Positions 7,349 through 15,133 of a stretch of 30,251 nucleotides of DNA are shown here, piece by piece (the first letter of the stretch is position 1; the number at the start of each line of letters is the position of its first letter). This DNA is from Proteobacteria bacterium SG_bin5 (lineage in GTDB: Bacteria > Pseudomonadota > Alphaproteobacteria > Sphingomonadales > Sphingomonadaceae). A program made the position numbers and the translations under genes. The notes below the pieces were generated by a model. The model was given only the letters and a program-made list of their open reading frames with translations. It ran no database searches and was not told the DNA's origin. The stretch is from contig LWDI01000084.1 of NCBI GenBank assembly GCA_002083475.1, positions 1 to 30,251 on the forward strand. Reading direction: 5' to 3'.

Positions 7349-7738
7349 TCAGACGCGGCGGCGCTTCGACGGGCGCACGCCGTTGTGCGGGATCGCGGTC
7401 ACGTCGCGGATCGAGGTGATTTGAAAGCCCACCGCCTGCAGCGCGCGCAGCGCCGATTCGCGGCCCGAGCCGGGACCCTTCACCTCGACCTCGAGCGTGC
7501 GCACGCCGTGCTCGGCGGCCTTGCGCCCAGCGTCCTCGGCGGCGACCTGCGCGGCATAGGGGGTCGATTTGCGGCTGCCCTTGAAGCCCATCATGCCGGC
7601 CGACGACCAGCTGATCGCATTGCCCTGGGCATCGGTGATGGTGATCATCGTGTTGTTGAAGCTGGCGTTCACATGCGCGACGCCCGAGGTGATGTTCTTG
7701 CGTTCGCGCCGACGAATGCGCTGCGGTTCGCGTGCCAT
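7349..7738 (-). CDS. rpsK: 30S ribosomal protein S11
   Basis: S11 sits on the platform of the small subunit and helps shape the mRNA exit region. The 129-residue sequence contains the conserved blocks GVAHVNASFNNTMITITDAQGNAISWSSAG, GFKGSRKSTPYAAQVAAEDA and the basic C-terminal IPHNGVRPSKRRRV. Length and ends match the family. It lies between rpsM and rpoA in the alpha operon, with gaps of 94 and 91 nt that are wider than in most of the cluster and contain hairpins. Confidence 0.98.
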   Translation of the reverse strand: MAREPQRIRRRERKNITSGVAHVNASFNNTMITITDAQGNAISWSSAGMMGFKGSRKSTPYAAQVAAEDAGRKAAEHGVRTLEVEVKGPGSGRESALRALQAVGFQITSIRDVTAIPHNGVRPSKRRRV

Positions 7739-7771
7739 GATCTTGATCCTGACCTAGAATTTCGTGCCTGA

Positions 7772-7822
7772 CGGAGGATCGCCTCCGAACGAGCAAGCCG
7801 GGGAGCCGCCAACAAGCGGCTC
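7772..7822 (-). other. Two hairpins between rpsM and rpsK
   Basis: CGGAGG/CCTCCG (7772-7787, loop ATCG) and GAGCCGC/GCGGCTC (7803-7822, 6-nt loop) lie in tandem in the 94-nt gap. Neither is followed by a T tract on the minus strand. They could slow exonucleases or mark processing sites in the alpha operon mRNA. Confidence 0.4.
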
Positions 7823-7832
7823 GCCGCGCGAC

Positions 7833-8201
7833 TTACTTCTTCTTACCCGCGATCGGCTTGGCCTTGCCCTTGCGGGTGCGCGCATTGGTGTGCGTGCGCT
7901 GGCCACGAACCGGCAGGCCCTTGCGATGGCGCAGGCCGCGATAGCAGGCCAGGTCCATCAGCCGCTTGATGTTCACCGCAGTCTCGCGGCGAAGGTCACC
8001 CTCCACCGTGTGCTCGGCGTCGATCGTTTCGCGGATCTGCAGCACTTCCTGGTCGGACAAGTCCTGCACGCGGCGCTCGGGCGCGATGCCCAGCTTGTCG
8101 GTGATTTGCTTGGCCTTGAAGGGGCCGATGCCGTGAATATAGGTGAGCGCGATCACCACGCGCTTGTTGGTCGGGATGTTGACGCCCGCGATACGTGCCA
8201 T
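7833..8201 (-). CDS. rpsM: 30S ribosomal protein S13
   Basis: S13 is in the head of the small subunit and takes part in the inter-subunit bridges and tRNA contact. The 122-residue protein begins MARIAGVNIPTNKRVVIALTYIHGIG and ends in the basic tail RGQRTHTNARTRKGKAKPIAGKKK, both typical. The frame is open 17 codons upstream, but the conserved start is the ATG at 8201, preceded by AGGAG about 10 nt away. It is the first gene of the alpha operon here. A promoter candidate with a perfect TTGACA box lies about 130-160 bp upstream, which leaves a long leader. Confidence 0.98.
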   Translation of the reverse strand: MARIAGVNIPTNKRVVIALTYIHGIGPFKAKQITDKLGIAPERRVQDLSDQEVLQIRETIDAEHTVEGDLRRETAVNIKRLMDLACYRGLRHRKGLPVRGQRTHTNARTRKGKAKPIAGKKK

Positions 8202-8334
8202 GAAGCTCTGTCTCCTGCTCCACGGGCCGCGGCATGGCTGCACCCGGCCCATCTCAACGCGTTAGCCCGAAAGACGCACGAAGGCGGCGTGCGCTGATCG
8301 CGCCGCCGTCCCCGGACGTATCGGAAGATGGGCG

Positions 8335-8363
8335 CTCTACGCGCCGAGTCGTGCCTCTGTCAA
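8335..8363 (-). promoter_or_regulatory. Probable alpha operon promoter upstream of rpsM
   Basis: On the minus strand TTGACA (8358-8363) is followed after 17 bp by GTAGAG (8335-8340), and then by a G+C-rich segment starting GCGCCC. The -35 box is perfect and the -10 is weak. The implied leader before rpsM is roughly 125 nt. A separate promoter is expected because unrelated genes on both strands lie between adk and rpsM. Confidence 0.6.
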
Positions 8364-8459
8364 GCGCGCAGGCGGCCCGAGCCGCGCTTTTGTCGCTTGC
8401 GCGCAACCTATCGCGTGATCATGCTGATCTTCACCACGAAAGCAAGGCTCGAGGCCAAT

Positions 8460-9197
8460 ATGCCCTGGCTGTTCACTTTGTTCCTTGGCGTGCACGTCGG
8501 CTGCGGCACGGTGGCGCTGCTGGCCTTTTGGGGCGCGGTGCTCACGCGCAAGGGCGGGCCGGACCATCTCTATTGGGGCCGCGTCTTCACCTGGGCGATT
8601 TACGGCGCGGCGGCGATGGCGCTGGGGATGGGCGCGCTTTCGGTGCGCTGGCCACTGGCGATGCACCCGGGGCTCACCGACGCCGCGCTTTATCGCGGGT
8701 TGCTGGGGTGGATGATGCTATATCTCGGCGTGCTGGTGTTCGGGATGACGCGCTATGGCCGGCAGATGGTCGCCAACCGCCGTGATCACGCGAAGAACCG
8801 CCGCTGGCCGATGATCGCGCTGCAACTGCTCGTGCTGGCACTTGGGGCGAATTGCCTGGCGCTGGGGCTGTGGCTGCGGCAGCCGCTGATGATCCTGGTG
8901 TCGGTGATCGGCTTCGGCACGACGCTGACTTATCTCTGGTATCTCTTCCGCCCCACCCCGCCGAGCCCACGCGCTTATGTCGCCGAGCATCTGAAGGCGA
9001 TGGTTGCGACGGGGATCGCGGCCTATACCGCGTTCCTGTCGGTGGGGTTGATCCGGCTGTTCCCGGCGCACGCCTTCAACCCGGTGATTTGGGCGGTGCC
9101 GACCGTGGTGGGGGTGGCGCTGATCGGCTATTTCTTGCGGCGCGAAGATCGGGGGCACGCGCGCGTGACGACACCGGCGACGATCCCCGCCGAATAA
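8460..9197 (+). CDS. Seven-helix integral membrane protein, possibly DUF2306-like
   Basis: The 245-residue product has about seven hydrophobic segments (near residues 3-27, 40-61, 80-97, 117-137, 141-163, 180-200 and 208-226) and no signal peptide apart from the first helix. The first part reads H12 ... RKGGPDHLYWGR, a histidine helix followed by a K-G-x3-H-x3-G-R loop that resembles predicted membrane proteins of the DUF2306 group. That resemblance is from memory and tentative. No catalytic function is assigned. The start at 8460 is chosen because GAGG at 8451-8454 lies 5 nt before it. An ATG at 8421 lacks such a site. It is divergent from rpsM and convergent with the SRPBCC gene, an unrelated insertion between adk and the alpha operon. 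Confidence 0.7.
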   Translation: MPWLFTLFLGVHVGCGTVALLAFWGAVLTRKGGPDHLYWGRVFTWAIYGAAAMALGMGALSVRWPLAMHPGLTDAALYRGLLGWMMLYLGVLVFGMTRYGRQMVANRRDHAKNRRWPMIALQLLVLALGANCLALGLWLRQPLMILVSVIGFGTTLTYLWYLFRPTPPSPRAYVAEHLKAMVATGIAAYTAFLSVGLIRLFPAHAFNPVIWAVPTVVGVALIGYFLRREDRGHARVTTPATIPAE

Positions 9198-9220
9198 GGG
9201 ACGTCGATATTCGAGAAACC

Positions 9221-9299
9221 GTCGCCCCGGCGAAAGCCGGGGCTTGGCTGCCTTGGTGGCGGAACAAGAAGCCGAGCCCCGGGTCGAGCCCGGGGCGAC
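9221..9299. repeat. Family A palindromic repeat between convergent genes
   Basis: The terminal arms GTCGCCCCGG (9221-9230) and CCGGGGCGAC (9290-9299) are perfect reverse complements. Each arm also folds on itself: CCCCGGC with GCCGGGG on the left, and the GAGCCCCGGG region with CCCGGGGC on the right. It lies between the convergent membrane protein and SRPBCC genes, where it could end transcripts from both sides. Confidence 0.7.
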
Positions 9300-9334
9300 G
9301 AGTCATTTGTTTCGGATGATGAAGTTGCTCTGAT

Positions 9335-9901
9335 CTACCGATGCTCGCGCACCGCCGGCTTGCCCTCGGCGGGGGCTTCCTCTTGCGCTGGCGCGGTCTC
9401 CGCCGCCTCTTTCAGATGCGCGAGTTGCAGCGCCAGCACCTCGTCGACCTTGGGCGCGAGCGTATCGAGCCCGGCGCGCGCGAAACCGCCGACGACATAG
9501 CTCAGGCTCAGCTTGGTCCCCTCGCCTTCGGGTTCCAGCGTGATCGTCAGCGCGCCATCGACCCCTTCGGTCTGGAGCGGCCCGAGCGCGGTGCGCATCC
9601 GCAGCGCGCGCGGCGGCTCGACATAGACGAGATGGCCGTGCTCGACGCTGCCCTTGCCCGGCAGCTTCTCGCAGAAACACCCCGTCGCCTGGCTATCGAG
9701 ATAGAGATTCGCGCTGTCGCCCGAATAGCTATGCTCCTTGTCCCACCATTTCTGCGGGCTGCGCAGCGTCGCCCAGGCGCGGTCGATGGGCGCGGCGATC
9801 GTCACGCTCTGGGTGATCACGAAGCTGGTCGGCGAGGATTGGGTGACCTCGGCCATGGCGGGCGCCGCCGTCAATCCGAGTGCGATCAAAGCCCAACGCA
9901 T
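9335..9901 (-). CDS. Secreted SRPBCC / START-like domain protein
   Basis: The 188-residue protein has a signal peptide (MRWALIALGLTAAPAMA, cut before EVTQ) and one SRPBCC-type hydrophobic-ligand domain from about residue 25 to 160. Typical features are SVTIAAPIDRAWATLRSPQKWW near the start, a long beta-sheet segment with LVYVEPPRALRMRTALGPLQ, and a C-terminal helix ALQLAHLKEAAE. The tail is rich in Ala, Glu and Pro. Ligand and role are unknown, and the export signal places it in the periplasm or envelope. The start is the ATG at 9901 after GGGGGGAAGG. The frame upstream only translates the palindromic repeat. It follows adk on the same strand after 163 nt that contain an 82-bp repeat. Confidence 0.8.
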   Translation of the reverse strand: MRWALIALGLTAAPAMAEVTQSSPTSFVITQSVTIAAPIDRAWATLRSPQKWWDKEHSYSGDSANLYLDSQATGCFCEKLPGKGSVEHGHLVYVEPPRALRMRTALGPLQTEGVDGALTITLEPEGEGTKLSLSYVVGGFARAGLDTLAPKVDEVLALQLAHLKEAAETAPAQEEAPAEGKPAVREHR

Positions 9902-9923
9902 CGCCTTCCCCCCAAAGCAGCTC

Positions 9924-10005
9924 GCGTCGCCCCGGCGCAGGCGGGGGCCTTTATCAGCCGGCGCGCCCCGCTTGCACGAGGCCCCAGCTTTCGCTGGGGC
10001 GACGC
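9924..10005. repeat. 82-bp palindromic repeat, family A copy 2
   Basis: This copy has the same length and layout as the one at 5945-6026. GCGTCGCCCC at the left and GGGGCGACGC at the right are terminal inverted repeats, each side folds into its own hairpin, and the centre CGCCCCGCTTGCACGAGG is identical in both copies. It occupies half of the gap between adk and the SRPBCC gene. Confidence 0.8.
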
Positions 10006-10064
10006 ACGATTGTCCACCGAATTCCGGATGCTCGCATGTCACGGCATGGGGGGCAAGCGCGCGC

Positions 10065-10715
10065 TTAAGCCGCGTCGAGCACCGCCTCGATCGCGCGGGT
10101 CACGTCGTCGATCGGCGCCATGCCGTCGATCCGCCGCACCAGCCCGCGCGCCTCGTACAAGGGCAGGATCGGCGCGGTCTTGGCGCGATATTCCGCCATG
10201 CGCTTGCGCACCGTTTCCTCATTATCGTCGGCGCGGCGCTTGAACTCGGTCGAGCCGCAGACGTCGCACACGCCGTCGACCTTGGGCCGGTTGAAGCGAT
10301 CGTGATAATTGGTGCCGCACTTCGCGCAGGAAAAGCGACCGCAGATGCGCGCGACGAGCGCCTCCTCGTCGACCTCGAGCTCGATCACATGGTCGAGCGC
10401 GCGGCCATGGCCCGCCAGGATCGCATCGAGCGATTCGACCTGCGGCGCGGTACGCGGATAGCCGTCGAAAATCGCGCCCTCGTCCGCCGCCATTGTCGCG
10501 AGCTTGTCGTCGATCAGCGCGGAGACGATCGCATCGGAGACGAGCTGCCCCGCCTCCATCACCGCCTTGGCCTCCAGCCCCACCGGCGTTCCGGCCTTGA
10601 CGGCGGCGCGCAGCATGTCGCCCGTCGACAGCTGCACCATGCCGCGATCGGCCTGCAGCCGCGTCGCCTGGGTCCCCTTGCCCGCCCCGGGGGGGCCCAG
10701 CAGGATGATGTTCAA
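10065..10715 (-). CDS. adk: Adenylate kinase with zinc-type lid
   Basis: Adk interconverts ATP + AMP and 2 ADP in the cytoplasm. The 216-residue protein has the P-loop GPPGAGKGTQ at 7-16, the AMP-site block DGYPRT near 84-89 and the late conserved RADDNEETVRKR. The long lid carries four cysteines (130, 133, 150, 153) as CAKC and CDVC, the pattern of zinc-binding adenylate kinases. The start codon is TTG (10713-10715): the conserved N-terminus MNIILLGPPG begins exactly there, no in-frame ATG is nearby, and a GGGAGAGG site lies just upstream. It follows secY by 34 nt, the usual order at the end of the spc operon. Confidence 0.97.
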   Translation of the reverse strand: MNIILLGPPGAGKGTQATRLQADRGMVQLSTGDMLRAAVKAGTPVGLEAKAVMEAGQLVSDAIVSALIDDKLATMAADEGAIFDGYPRTAPQVESLDAILAGHGRALDHVIELEVDEEALVARICGRFSCAKCGTNYHDRFNRPKVDGVCDVCGSTEFKRRADDNEETVRKRMAEYRAKTAPILPLYEARGLVRRIDGMAPIDDVTRAIEAVLDAA

Positions 10716-10749
10716 ACGTCCTCTCCCAACGCCGGCCGCCAGGGCTTGA

Positions 10750-12096
10750 TTAGCGCAACCGCCCGCCCTTCAGCTTCGCCTTCTTGATCAAATCGCCATA
10801 TTGGTGCGCAAGCAAGTGGCTTTGGATCTGCGTCACCGTGTCCATCGTCACGTTCACCACGATCAGCAGGCTCGTGCCGCCCAGGTAGAAGGGGATGCCG
10901 AGCTGCGCGATCAGATATTCGGGCACCAGGCAGATGATCGTGAGATAGGCCGCGCCGATCACCGTGATGCGGGTGAGAACGTAATCGAAATAAAGCTCGG
11001 TATTCTTGCCCGGGCGAATGCCGGGGATAAAGCCGCCGTGGCGCTTCAGATTCTCCGCCGTCTCCTCGGGATTGAACACGACGGCCGTATAGAAGAAGCT
11101 GAAGAACACGATCCCCAGGCCATAGAGCGCCAGATACAGCAGCGAGCCGTGCTGGAGATATTGGTTCAGCGTGATCAGCGCTTCCGAATACCAGGTGTCG
11201 CCCTTGGTCAAGTTGGTCGCGAATTGGGTGATCGTCAGCGGCAGCAGCAGCAGCGACGAGGCGAAGATCGGCGGAATCACGCCCGCGGTGTTGATCTTCA
11301 GCGGCAAATGGCTGCGATCGGCCTGCATCCCGGTGCGCGTCTGGCGCTTGGGATATTGGATGATGATCCGCCGCTGCGCGCGCTCCATGAAGCAGATGAA
11401 CAGGATCAACCCCGCCACCGCGATCACGATGCCGGCGAGCTTGAACCCATCGACCTCGCCGGTGCGGCCCTGCTGGAACAAATTATAGAGCGTGGTCGGC
11501 AGATTGGCGACGATGCCGGCCATGATGATCAGCGACACGCCATTGCCGATGCCCCGGCTGGTGATCTGCTCGCCCAGCCACATCAGGAACATCGTGCCGC
11601 CGAGCAGCGCGATCACCGCCGCGATGCGGAAGAGCAGCCCGGTCTCCACCACCGCGCCGCCGCCTTCGAGCTGCACCGCGAAGAACCAACCCTGGATCAG
11701 TGTGAGCGCGACGGTGCCGTAGCGCGTATATTGGTTGAGCCGCTTGCGCCCGCTCTCGCCCTCTTTCTTGATCGCGTTGAGCGTCGGCGAGAGCGAGGTG
11801 GCGAGCTGCACCACGATCGAGGCGGTGATATAGGGCGTGATGCCGAGCGCGACGATCGACGCGCGCTTCAAGGCCCCGCCCGAGAAATTATTGAACAAAT
11901 CGATGATACCGCCGGTCGTGCGGTCGGCGAGCGCGGCGAGGCCGGTCGGGTCGATGCCCGGCAGGGGCACATAGCTCAGGAAACGGAAGACGATCAGCGC
12001 GCCGATCGTGAACCAGAGGCGCTTGCGGAGTTCGGTCGCCTGGGCGAATTTCGCCAGGCTGATGCTGTTCGCCATTTGCTCGGCTGCGGATGCCAT
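10750..12096 (-). CDS. secY: Protein translocase subunit SecY
   Basis: SecY is the channel-forming subunit of the SecYEG protein export complex in the inner membrane. The 448-residue sequence shows the expected ten membrane helices. It has the N-terminal LRKRLWFTIGALIVFRFLSYVPLPGID, the plug-side repeat GGALKRASIVALGITPYITASIV, and the cytoplasmic loop YPKRQTRTGMQADRSHLPLKINTAGVIPPIFASSL. The ATG at 12096 has only a weak ribosome binding site. An ATG 21 nt downstream would still leave the first helix intact, so the start is slightly uncertain. The 136-nt gap to rplO may hold an internal promoter. adk follows after 34 nt. Confidence 0.98.
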   Translation of the reverse strand: MASAAEQMANSISLAKFAQATELRKRLWFTIGALIVFRFLSYVPLPGIDPTGLAALADRTTGGIIDLFNNFSGGALKRASIVALGITPYITASIVVQLATSLSPTLNAIKKEGESGRKRLNQYTRYGTVALTLIQGWFFAVQLEGGGAVVETGLLFRIAAVIALLGGTMFLMWLGEQITSRGIGNGVSLIIMAGIVANLPTTLYNLFQQGRTGEVDGFKLAGIVIAVAGLILFICFMERAQRRIIIQYPKRQTRTGMQADRSHLPLKINTAGVIPPIFASSLLLLPLTITQFATNLTKGDTWYSEALITLNQYLQHGSLLYLALYGLGIVFFSFFYTAVVFNPEETAENLKRHGGFIPGIRPGKNTELYFDYVLTRITVIGAAYLTIICLVPEYLIAQLGIPFYLGGTSLLIVVNVTMDTVTQIQSHLLAHQYGDLIKKAKLKGGRLR

Positions 12097-12143
12097 TACT
12101 CGGTCCCGATAAAAACTGCGGGCGTCCCCCGCCCTTGGCGCCT

Positions 12144-12171
12144 CATATAAGCGCGCCGCGGCGCTTGTCTA
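12144..12171 (-). promoter_or_regulatory. Possible internal promoter for secY-adk
   Basis: On the minus strand TAGACA (12166-12171) and TATATG (12144-12149) are spaced by 16 bp and followed by AGGCGCC. The position, about 50 bp before secY in a wider gap after rplO, is plausible. Both boxes are imperfect. Confidence 0.3.
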
Positions 12172-12232
12172 ATGGCCGCTTCGGCCGAGCGCCAACGCGA
12201 AGGGCGGGAAGTCGCCTCCCCGCCCCGCCCGA

Positions 12233-12754
12233 TCACGCCTTTTTGGCGTCGCGCTTGCTGTTCTTCTTGGCCGCCGCCTTTTCCGCCGCCGGCACCACCG
12301 CGATCACCTCGACCGAGCCGCCCAGCTTTTCGACCGCCTCGATCGCGCCCTTCGAGGCGCCCGCGACGGTGAAGCTCAGCTTGGTGGTCAGTTCGCCCTT
12401 GGCGAGGAGGCGCACGCCATCCTTGCCGCCGCGCGCGAGGCCCGCCGCCTGCAGCGCGGCATGATCCAGGCTCGCGCCCTCGGCGATCTTGCCGGCTTCC
12501 ACCGCCTTCTGGATCGCGCCGAGATTCACCTCGGCATAATCCTTGGCGAAGATATTGTTGAAGCCGCGCTTGGGGAGCCGCATGTGGAGCGGCATCTGCC
12601 CGCCCTCGAAGCCGTTGATGCTCACGCCCTCGCGGCTCTTCTGGCCCTTCTGGCCGCGCCCGGCGGTCTTGCCCTTGCCCGAGCCGATGCCGCGCCCGAC
12701 GCGGATGCGGCGGTGACGGGCGCCTTCATTGTCACGGATGTCGTTCAGTTTCAT
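12233..12754 (-). CDS. rplO: 50S ribosomal protein L15
   Basis: L15 is a late-assembling large-subunit protein that ties together 23S rRNA domains. The 173-residue product begins MKLNDIRDNEGARHRRIRVGRGIGSGKGKTAGRGQKGQKSR in short conserved blocks and has FEGGQMPLHMRLPKRGF. The C-terminal KKNSKRDAKKA is a lysine-rich extension beyond the usual length of about 145. The frame is open for 44 codons upstream through repeat sequence, but the family start is the ATG at 12754. It is separated from rpmD by a 204-nt gap of family B repeats and from secY by 136 nt, both unusual for the spc operon. Confidence 0.98.
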   Translation of the reverse strand: MKLNDIRDNEGARHRRIRVGRGIGSGKGKTAGRGQKGQKSREGVSINGFEGGQMPLHMRLPKRGFNNIFAKDYAEVNLGAIQKAVEAGKIAEGASLDHAALQAAGLARGGKDGVRLLAKGELTTKLSFTVAGASKGAIEAVEKLGGSVEVIAVVPAAEKAAAKKNSKRDAKKA

Positions 12755-12808
12755 TGCACTCGCTTTCGCTTTGGTCGCGCTTGATATTAAGCCCTCAACC
12801 CTGGCTCG

Positions 12809-12945
12809 AACCCTCTCCCCCTTGGGGGAGAGGGTTGGGTGAGGGGGTGATGCGGGACGGAGGTCTATCTTTCCAAAGGCCCTCACCCAACCCTCTCCCG
12901 TAAACGGGAGAGGGCTATTCTGAATGCCCCTCCCGTAAACGGGAG
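12809..12945. repeat. Family B palindromic repeat cluster between rpmD and rplO
   Basis: Several overlapping inverted repeats fill the gap. One is a perfect 13-bp stem at 12809-12821/12824-12836. A second is a perfect 20-bp inverted repeat at 12826-12845/12880-12899 that spans 34 nt. A third is an 11-bp stem at 12891-12901/12904-12914 and a fourth is a 7-bp stem near 12930-12945. The unit CCCTCTCCCG...CGGGAGAGGG recurs at 15463-15486. The overlapping arms allow at least two alternative folds. Confidence 0.8.
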
Positions 12946-12958
12946 AGGGCTAAGGGTC

Positions 12959-13135
12959 TTACCCCTCCACCTGCACCATATGCCGCACCTTTTGGATCAT
13001 GCCGCGAACCTCGGGCGTGTCCTCCAGCTCGCTGGTGCGGTGGAGCTTGTTGAGCCCCAGGCCGATCAGCGTCGCGCGCTGGTCCTTGGTGCGGCGGATC
13101 GGCGAACCCGTTTGGGTGATCTTGATCGTTGCCAT
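12959..13135 (-). CDS. rpmD: 50S ribosomal protein L30
   Basis: L30 is a small large-subunit protein present in many but not all bacteria. The 58-residue product MATIKITQTGSPIRRTKDQR followed by TLIGLGLNKLHRTSELEDTPEVRGM and the ending VRHMVQVEG matches the family over its whole length. The ATG at 13135 lies 5 nt after the rpsE stop, and its ribosome binding site (GGAG) overlaps the end of rpsE, so translation is probably coupled. The product is short enough to be missed by length filters. Downstream is the family B repeat cluster before rplO. Confidence 0.97.
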   Translation of the reverse strand: MATIKITQTGSPIRRTKDQRATLIGLGLNKLHRTSELEDTPEVRGMIQKVRHMVQVEG

Positions 13136-13140
13136 CAGTC

Positions 13141-13833
13141 TTACTCCACGATCGCTGCGGCTTCGGCCTCGGCGGCCTGCGAGCCGCCCCGGCCGAGCAG
13201 ATCGGCGATCTTCTTGCCGCGCCGCTGGGCGACCGACTTGGGGCTCACCTGGGTGTGCAGCGCCTCGAAGGTCGCGCGGATCATGTTGTACGGGTTGCTG
13301 GTGCCGAGCGACTTGGTCACCACGTCCGCCACGCCCAGGCTCTCGAACACCGCGCGCATCGGCCCGCCGGCGATGATGCCGGTCCCCTGCGGCGCCGAGC
13401 GCAGCGTCACGCGGCCCGCGCCGAAATGGCCGTTGCCGTCGTGATGCAGCGTGCGGCCTTCCTTCAGCGGCACGCGGATCATCGCCTTCTTGGCCGCCGC
13501 GGTCGCCTTGGAAATCGCCTCCGGCACTTCGCGCGCCTTGCCATGGCCGAAGCCGACCCGGCCGCGACCGTCGCCGACCACCACCAGCGCGGCGAAGCCG
13601 AAGCGCTTACCGCCCTTCACCGTCTTCGACACGCGGTTGATATGGACGAGCTTTTCGATCAGCTCCTCGCCGCCTTCCTCGCGCGGCCCCTCGCGCCGAC
13701 CGCGACCGCCGTCGCGCCCGCCACGACCACGGCCGTCGCCGCCGCGATCGCCACCGCGACCGCCCCGGCCGCGCCGACCCTCGCGCGCTTCGCCCGCGCC
13801 TTCGGTGGGCGGGGTCACCAGTTCATCGGCCAT
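13141..13833 (-). CDS. rpsE: 30S ribosomal protein S5 with Arg/Gly-rich N-terminal extension
   Basis: S5 shapes the mRNA entry channel and affects decoding accuracy. The 230-residue protein is about 60 residues longer than the E. coli form. Residues 19-51 are a low-complexity Arg/Gly/Asp tract with repeated RGG and RGR units. The canonical protein follows, with the double-stranded-RNA-binding-like S5 N-domain (ELIEKLVHINRVSKTVKGGKRF in two blocks), GDGRGRVGFGHGKA and the C-domain GIIAGGPMRAVFESLGV and TSNPYNMIRATFEAL. A Gln/Ala/Glu-rich tail ends the protein. The RG tail is, as far as I know, shared by sphingomonads. The gene starts 3 nt after rplR and is followed by rpmD after 5 nt. Confidence 0.98.
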   Translation of the reverse strand: MADELVTPPTEGAGEAREGRRGRGGRGGDRGGDGRGRGGRDGGRGRREGPREEGGEELIEKLVHINRVSKTVKGGKRFGFAALVVVGDGRGRVGFGHGKAREVPEAISKATAAAKKAMIRVPLKEGRTLHHDGNGHFGAGRVTLRSAPQGTGIIAGGPMRAVFESLGVADVVTKSLGTSNPYNMIRATFEALHTQVSPKSVAQRRGKKIADLLGRGGSQAAEAEAAAIVE

Positions 13834-13836
13834 GTC

Positions 13837-14195
13837 TTAGAACTCCAAACCAGCTTCGCGCGCGGCATCCGCCAGCGCTTTCACGCGACCATGATAAAGA
13901 AAGCCGCCGCGATCGAAGACGACTTGCGTCACCCCCGCCTGCTTGGCCTTCTCCGCCACGCGCTTGCCGACCTCGATCGCCGCCGCGATGTTCGCGCCGG
14001 TCGCGCCGCGCAGCGCTTCCTCGAGCGTCGAAGCGGCGGCGATGGTGCGGCCTTCGCGATCGTCGATCACCTGAGCATAGATATGCTTGCCCGAACGATG
14101 CACCGAAAGCCGCGGACGGCCCGCGCCCCGCGCGCGCAGCGCCGTACGGTTGCGGCGACGGCGCTTTTCGAACAGCGACATAGTCTTGGTGCTGA

Positions 14196-14199
<4 letters not shown>
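13837..14199 (-). CDS. rplR: 50S ribosomal protein L18
   Basis: L18 binds 5S rRNA in the central protuberance together with L5. The 120-residue sequence has the basic N-terminus FEKRRRRNRTALRARGAGRPRL in two blocks, the core VHRSGKHIYAQVIDD and the ending GRVKALADAAREAGLEF. The start at 14199 overlaps the rplF stop in an ATGA junction, and AAGGAAG lies about 7 nt upstream. A later ATG (14181, MSLFEKR) would also give a complete protein but has no ribosome binding site. Confidence 0.97.
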
Positions 14200-14728
<529 letters not shown>

Positions 14729-14729
<1 letters not shown>

Positions 14730-15124
14730 CAGAACACCTCCGCGAGCACTTCGCCGCCCACGTTTTCGGCGCGGGCTTCCGCGTCGGACAAAACGCCCTT
14801 GGGGGTCGAAACGATGGTGATGCCAAGGCCGTTCATCACGCGCGGCAGTTCCTGCGCGCCCGAATAGACCCGGCGACCCGGCTTGGACACGCGCGCGACA
14901 TGCTTGATCGCGGGCTGCCCCTCGAAATATTTCAGCTCGATGCGGATCGCCTTGGCGGGGCCGGCGGCCTCCTCGGCATAGCCACGAATATAGCCTTCGC
15001 GCTGCAGCACGTCGAGCACGCGGACGCGCAGCTTCGACGCCGGCGTCAGCACGCTGCCCTTGCGGGCGCGCTGGCCGTTGCGGATGCGGGTGAGCATGTC
15101 ACCAATGGGATCGGTCAATGCCAT
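14729..15124 (-). CDS. rpsH: 30S ribosomal protein S8
   Basis: S8 organises the central domain of 16S rRNA and in E. coli represses the spc operon by binding its mRNA. The 131-residue sequence starts MALTDPIGDMLTRIRNGQRA and carries the conserved C-terminal GLGITIVSTPKGVLSDAEARAENVGGEVL in two blocks. It follows rpsN by 9 nt and overlaps rplF by 1 nt. I could not recognise an S8-type mRNA target in the rplE region by eye. Confidence 0.98.
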
Positions 15125-15133
15125 GTTGCGTCC

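Noticed and set aside
9902..10042. N-terminal extension of the SRPBCC protein
   Set aside because: The in-frame upstream sequence is only a translation of the 82-bp palindromic repeat. The signal peptide begins at the ATG at 9901.
12809..12945. CRISPR array
   Set aside because: The repeats are palindromes of different length with overlapping arms and no regular unique spacers, and no cas genes are present.
14181..14183. Alternative rplR start at MSLFEKR
   Set aside because: It has no ribosome binding site, while the ATG at 14199 has one and forms an ATGA junction with rplF.
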